Source of the DNA: Roseivirga seohaensis
Lineage (GTDB): Bacteria; Bacteroidota; Bacteroidia; Cytophagales; Cyclobacteriaceae
Assembly (NCBI RefSeq): GCF_001592945.1
Contig: NZ_LRPB01000034.1
Location: 1 to 64,000, forward strand
Reading direction: 5' to 3'
Length of the DNA: 64,000 bases
Shown here: positions 61,572-64,000 of the stretch, one piece after another
Position numbering within the stretch: position 1 is the stretch's first letter
Layout: every line of letters starts with the position of its first letter
Translations under genes and position numbers: made by a program
Notes under the pieces: generated by a model
Database searches by the model: none
Seen by the model: only the letters and a program-made list of their open reading frames with translations
Told to the model about the DNA's origin: nothing

Positions 61572-62240
61572 ATGAAATGGACGTACAGCATAAAAAACAA
61601 AATAACTGCGGCAGTACTCCTTGCGGCAGTACTCATTGTAACGCTAGCCAACAACTTAGTCGAAAGAAGTCATTTTAAGCAACTAGATGCATCTTTTGCA
61701 TCGATGTATGAAGACCGAATGTTAGTAGAAAGTTATATTTTCAAACTTTATGAAAACCTTCACCAACGTCAAGCTTTGATTCTGGCTTCTGATAATCAAA
61801 AAGGGTTCGATCACTTAAAAACAGCGTTTTTAAATTCCAAAAGTGAAAGAGAATTATTGATTCAAAAATATTCAACCACTTACCTTACCCCAGAAGAAGA
61901 AATTGAGTTTGAAAAATTAAAAGAAATTGTTCAGCGCATAAATAGCATTGAAAGTGGCCTGACTCAAGATCAAAGTACTGAAGATCAGTTAAGTAGTTTT
62001 GTAAGTGATAACAACGAAGTAGCTTCTCAGGCCTTCGATAGCCTATCTGCCCTTTCTGCCATTCAAACTAGTGAAGCCCAAAATATTCGTGAAGAATCGG
62101 AGAAAATTATTTTAGGAAACATTTCTATTTCTCAATTAGAAATGGCCATTCTAATTATCATTGGCCTTGTTATTCAAGCGCTTATTTTCTCTTCTAAATC
62201 ATTAAAAGCTACAGCAAAACAACAGCCTCACTTAAATTAA
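61572..62240 (+). CDS. Four-helix-bundle sensor-like membrane protein
   Basis: A 222-residue protein with transmembrane helices at about 12-28 and 188-208. Between them is an all-helical extracytoplasmic domain of the chemoreceptor 4HB type (LVESYIFKLYENLHQRQALI). No HAMP, kinase or methyl-accepting part follows the second helix, so it is a bare sensor module. It may pair with separate signalling proteins such as the lone receivers. Confidence 0.75.
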   Translation: MKWTYSIKNKITAAVLLAAVLIVTLANNLVERSHFKQLDASFASMYEDRMLVESYIFKLYENLHQRQALILASDNQKGFDHLKTAFLNSKSERELLIQKYSTTYLTPEEEIEFEKLKEIVQRINSIESGLTQDQSTEDQLSSFVSDNNEVASQAFDSLSALSAIQTSEAQNIREESEKIILGNISISQLEMAILIIIGLVIQALIFSSKSLKATAKQQPHLN

Positions 62241-62259
62241 TTTCAATTAATGAATGGCT

Positions 62260-63048
62260 TTAAACATTGGTCATGAAATCCCAATCATCATTGATTTGGG
62301 CAATGCTGTGATAGGCTGTCATGTCGTACTGACAAGGCACTACTGAAACATAATTATGGTCTACCGCCCAAACGTCAGTATCTTCACCTTTATCGTTATT
62401 CACAAAATTACCGGCTAACCAAAAGTAAGGTCTTCCATAAGGATCTTTTCGCTGATCAAATTCTTCCTGCCAATGTGCTTTGGCCTGTCTACAAACTTTA
62501 ATTCCTCTAATTTTCTGATTTTGCTTGGGTGGAATATTGACATTAAGGGCTACGTTTTTGGCAAGTCCCTTTTCTAAAACCTCTTTGGCAATATGAACAA
62601 TATGATCAATGGCGTGAGAAAAATCAGCTTTTAAAGAAAAATCGGCTAAGGAATAACCAATGGATGGAAAGCCCTCTATGGCGCCTTCAATGGCTGCCGA
62701 CATGGTACCTGAATAAAGTACACTAATGGCTAAATTGCTTCCGTGATTCACACCACTTACTACCAGGTCCGGCACTCTATCTTTCAACACGTAATGTTTG
62801 GCCAATTTAACACAGTCGGCAGGTGTACCTGAACATTTATAGGCAATTACACCTAAATCATTAAAGATATCGGTTTCTATAAGTCGTAAAGTATTACCAA
62901 TTGTAATGGCATGCCCCATTCCTGATTGCGGACTATCGGGGGCAACAACAATTACTTCACCAATTTGACACATGGCTTCGATGAGCACGCGAATACCTTT
63001 TGAGGTGATACCGTCATCGTTTGAAACAAGAATAAGGGGTTTGGACAT
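62260..63048 (-). CDS. surE: 5'/3'-nucleotidase SurE
   Basis: A 262-residue phosphatase. The metal site is in LILVSNDDGITSKGIRVL (Asp pair), SGVNHGSNLAISVLYSGTMS supplies Ser and Asn ligands, and AIEGFPSIGYSL follows. It removes phosphate from nucleoside monophosphates with a divalent metal. It starts at the base next to the upstream gene's stop, so they are one operon. Confidence 0.95.
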   Translation of the reverse strand: MSKPLILVSNDDGITSKGIRVLIEAMCQIGEVIVVAPDSPQSGMGHAITIGNTLRLIETDIFNDLGVIAYKCSGTPADCVKLAKHYVLKDRVPDLVVSGVNHGSNLAISVLYSGTMSAAIEGAIEGFPSIGYSLADFSLKADFSHAIDHIVHIAKEVLEKGLAKNVALNVNIPPKQNQKIRGIKVCRQAKAHWQEEFDQRKDPYGRPYFWLAGNFVNNDKGEDTDVWAVDHNYVSVVPCQYDMTAYHSIAQINDDWDFMTNV

Positions 63049-63687
63049 TTAGTTTACTTCTTGGTTAAAATGATGCACCAATTTCGCAACATCCTGTAAG
63101 CGATCAAGCTTTAATCTCTCTTTTTTAACGTACTTCTTAAGTTCTGCACGAGCATTACCAAATTGATTAAGCACATCATTTGTTTTCCCCGAGGATTCTC
63201 TAATTACCCCATCTTCTTTTGCAAAAAACATTTTATGAGCCAAATAACTTCTACTTTCTCTAAAGTTTGGGTAGTCAGAATACCTGTATCTATTATTTAA
63301 GCTTGAAGTAGTGGGTGAATTTCTAATTACTACATACTCTCTAGCCAAAAGTGTCATTTTACCAGCAACAATCACCTCGAAAAATACAGGGCGTTTATAG
63401 TTATTTTGAATGGCATAAGGAAGGGAATAAAAAGTTCTTCGCGTTTTGGTAGATTCTTGCAAAAAAGAGAATGAAATTATTTGACTCGCATCATATGCTT
63501 CGGTACGATCTCCAATTTGTAATTGAATCGCCTGTCTATCCAAGTCGTATTTAATATTCCCATTTTTTATACTTCCGTCAGTCAGCTTGATTTGTCCATC
63601 ATGCCATAATTCAGACGGAAAAGTTTGTGCATTAACCCCAAATGCCACAAAACTAAATAACACGAGAAAATAAATGTACAATTTCAT
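63049..63687 (-). CDS. Secreted protein of unknown function
   Basis: A 212-residue protein with a signal peptide ending near VNAQ (residue 20; start MKLYIYFLVLF). The mature part resembles other Bacteroidota proteins of unknown function with an initial beta sheet (LWHDGQIKLTDGSIKNGNIK). It directly precedes surE, sharing its transcript. Confidence 0.7.
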   Translation of the reverse strand: MKLYIYFLVLFSFVAFGVNAQTFPSELWHDGQIKLTDGSIKNGNIKYDLDRQAIQLQIGDRTEAYDASQIISFSFLQESTKTRRTFYSLPYAIQNNYKRPVFFEVIVAGKMTLLAREYVVIRNSPTTSSLNNRYRYSDYPNFRESRSYLAHKMFFAKEDGVIRESSGKTNDVLNQFGNARAELKKYVKKERLKLDRLQDVAKLVHHFNQEVN

Positions 63688-63736
63688 ATCGCACAGCATT
63701 TTTGTTTTGTGTTGAACTCGCTGTAAACCTTAATGT

Positions 63737-64000
63737 TTATTTTTTCTTTAAGGTAACATGTTCAACGATTTCGAGACCATAACCTATAAGCCCAACACGC
63801 TTTGTAGGATGATTCGTAATCAAGCGGATTTTAGAAACACCGAGGTCACGCAAAATTTGAGCTCCAATTCCAAAATCTTTCTGATCCATCTTTACCCCGA
63901 ACTTACCTTCTTTTTGACCTGCAGCCTTGATGGCTTTAAGCTCATCCAATAAACGAGCGCCTCTAGCACCTTGGTTCATATAAAGTACAACTCCTTTACC
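63737..64000 (-). CDS. ribBA: C-terminal end of GTP cyclohydrolase II (RibBA), cut by window edge
   Basis: The visible 87 residues (GKGVVLYMNQGARGARLLDE onward) match the end of GTP cyclohydrolase II: KDFGIGAQILRDLGVSKIRL and GLIGYGLEIVE. The gene continues past 64000. In Bacteroidota it is usually fused to the DHBP synthase RibB; the fusion cannot be checked here. It is the first step of riboflavin synthesis. Confidence 0.92.
   Translation of the reverse strand, partial: GKGVVLYMNQGARGARLLDELKAIKAAGQKEGKFGVKMDQKDFGIGAQILRDLGVSKIRLITNHPTKRVGLIGYGLEIVEHVTLKKK

Overview
The window looks like a chromosomal segment of a Bacteroidota bacterium, most likely a Cytophagales-type marine or soil organism. 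The evidence is promoters of the TAnnTTTG type (for example 15650-15657, 22076-22083, 34397-34404, 36378-36385, 39068-39075), weak Shine-Dalgarno sites, many lipoproteins and secreted hydrolases, and families typical of the phylum (SEC-C-tailed MtfA, DUF2130, YceI, bactofilin). The genus cannot be fixed from sequence alone. There is no rRNA, CRISPR array, complete prophage or replication origin.

Layout. 1-2.4 kb: tex. 2.5-9.1 kb: a mobile accessory block. It contains an internally deleted tyrosine recombinase, attC-like inverted-repeat sites, a type II restriction-modification pair inside one cassette-like unit, a complete group II intron inserted in the recombination-like site, a second cassette-like unit with one unknown gene, and a 46-bp intron remnant. 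The methyltransferase carries an integrase arm-type DNA-binding domain at its N terminus, and four ACGGAC repeats lie just upstream of its start. 9.4-15.4 kb: ordinary metabolic and stress genes (peroxiredoxin, receiver protein, glycosyltransferase, class III aminotransferase, SDR, MDR dehydrogenase).

15.6-20.3 kb is the most unusual stretch: an RNA-repair island. A promoter is followed by two related micro-ORFs, each with an intrinsic terminator. Then come a tRNA-Asp-like gene, a tRNA-Tyr-like gene, two tRNA-like units whose acceptor strands pair best in circularly permuted order, and a chain of overlapping hairpins that can hide a start codon. After these come a slipin with three N-terminal repeats, a TPR protein, and the RNA ligase RtcB. 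I infer that the tRNA-like RNAs are sensors, decoys or substrates for the repair proteins.

20.6-38.2 kb: receiver protein, queuosine-precursor transporter, ABC-F ATPase, M1 peptidase, hydrolase, MtfA-SEC-C, YceI, an orphan contractile-injection sheath gene with a short tape-measure-like gene, DUF2130, two DEAD-box helicases flanking a cold-shock gene, and a gene-free region with a long duplicated repeat. 38.2-43.5 kb: yebC and a tight leuA-leuC-leuD-leuB operon. 43.6-54.5 kb: helical-repeat protein, Crp-like regulator, YqhD-type dehydrogenase, DJ-1/PfpI protein, FN3 lipoprotein, M28 peptidase, arfB, yaaA, and a GMC dehydrogenase operon. 54.7-64 kb: secreted proteins, an actin-like gene that appears circularly permuted next to a bactofilin, a cation antiporter, yidD, a four-helix sensor-like membrane protein, surE and the end of ribBA.
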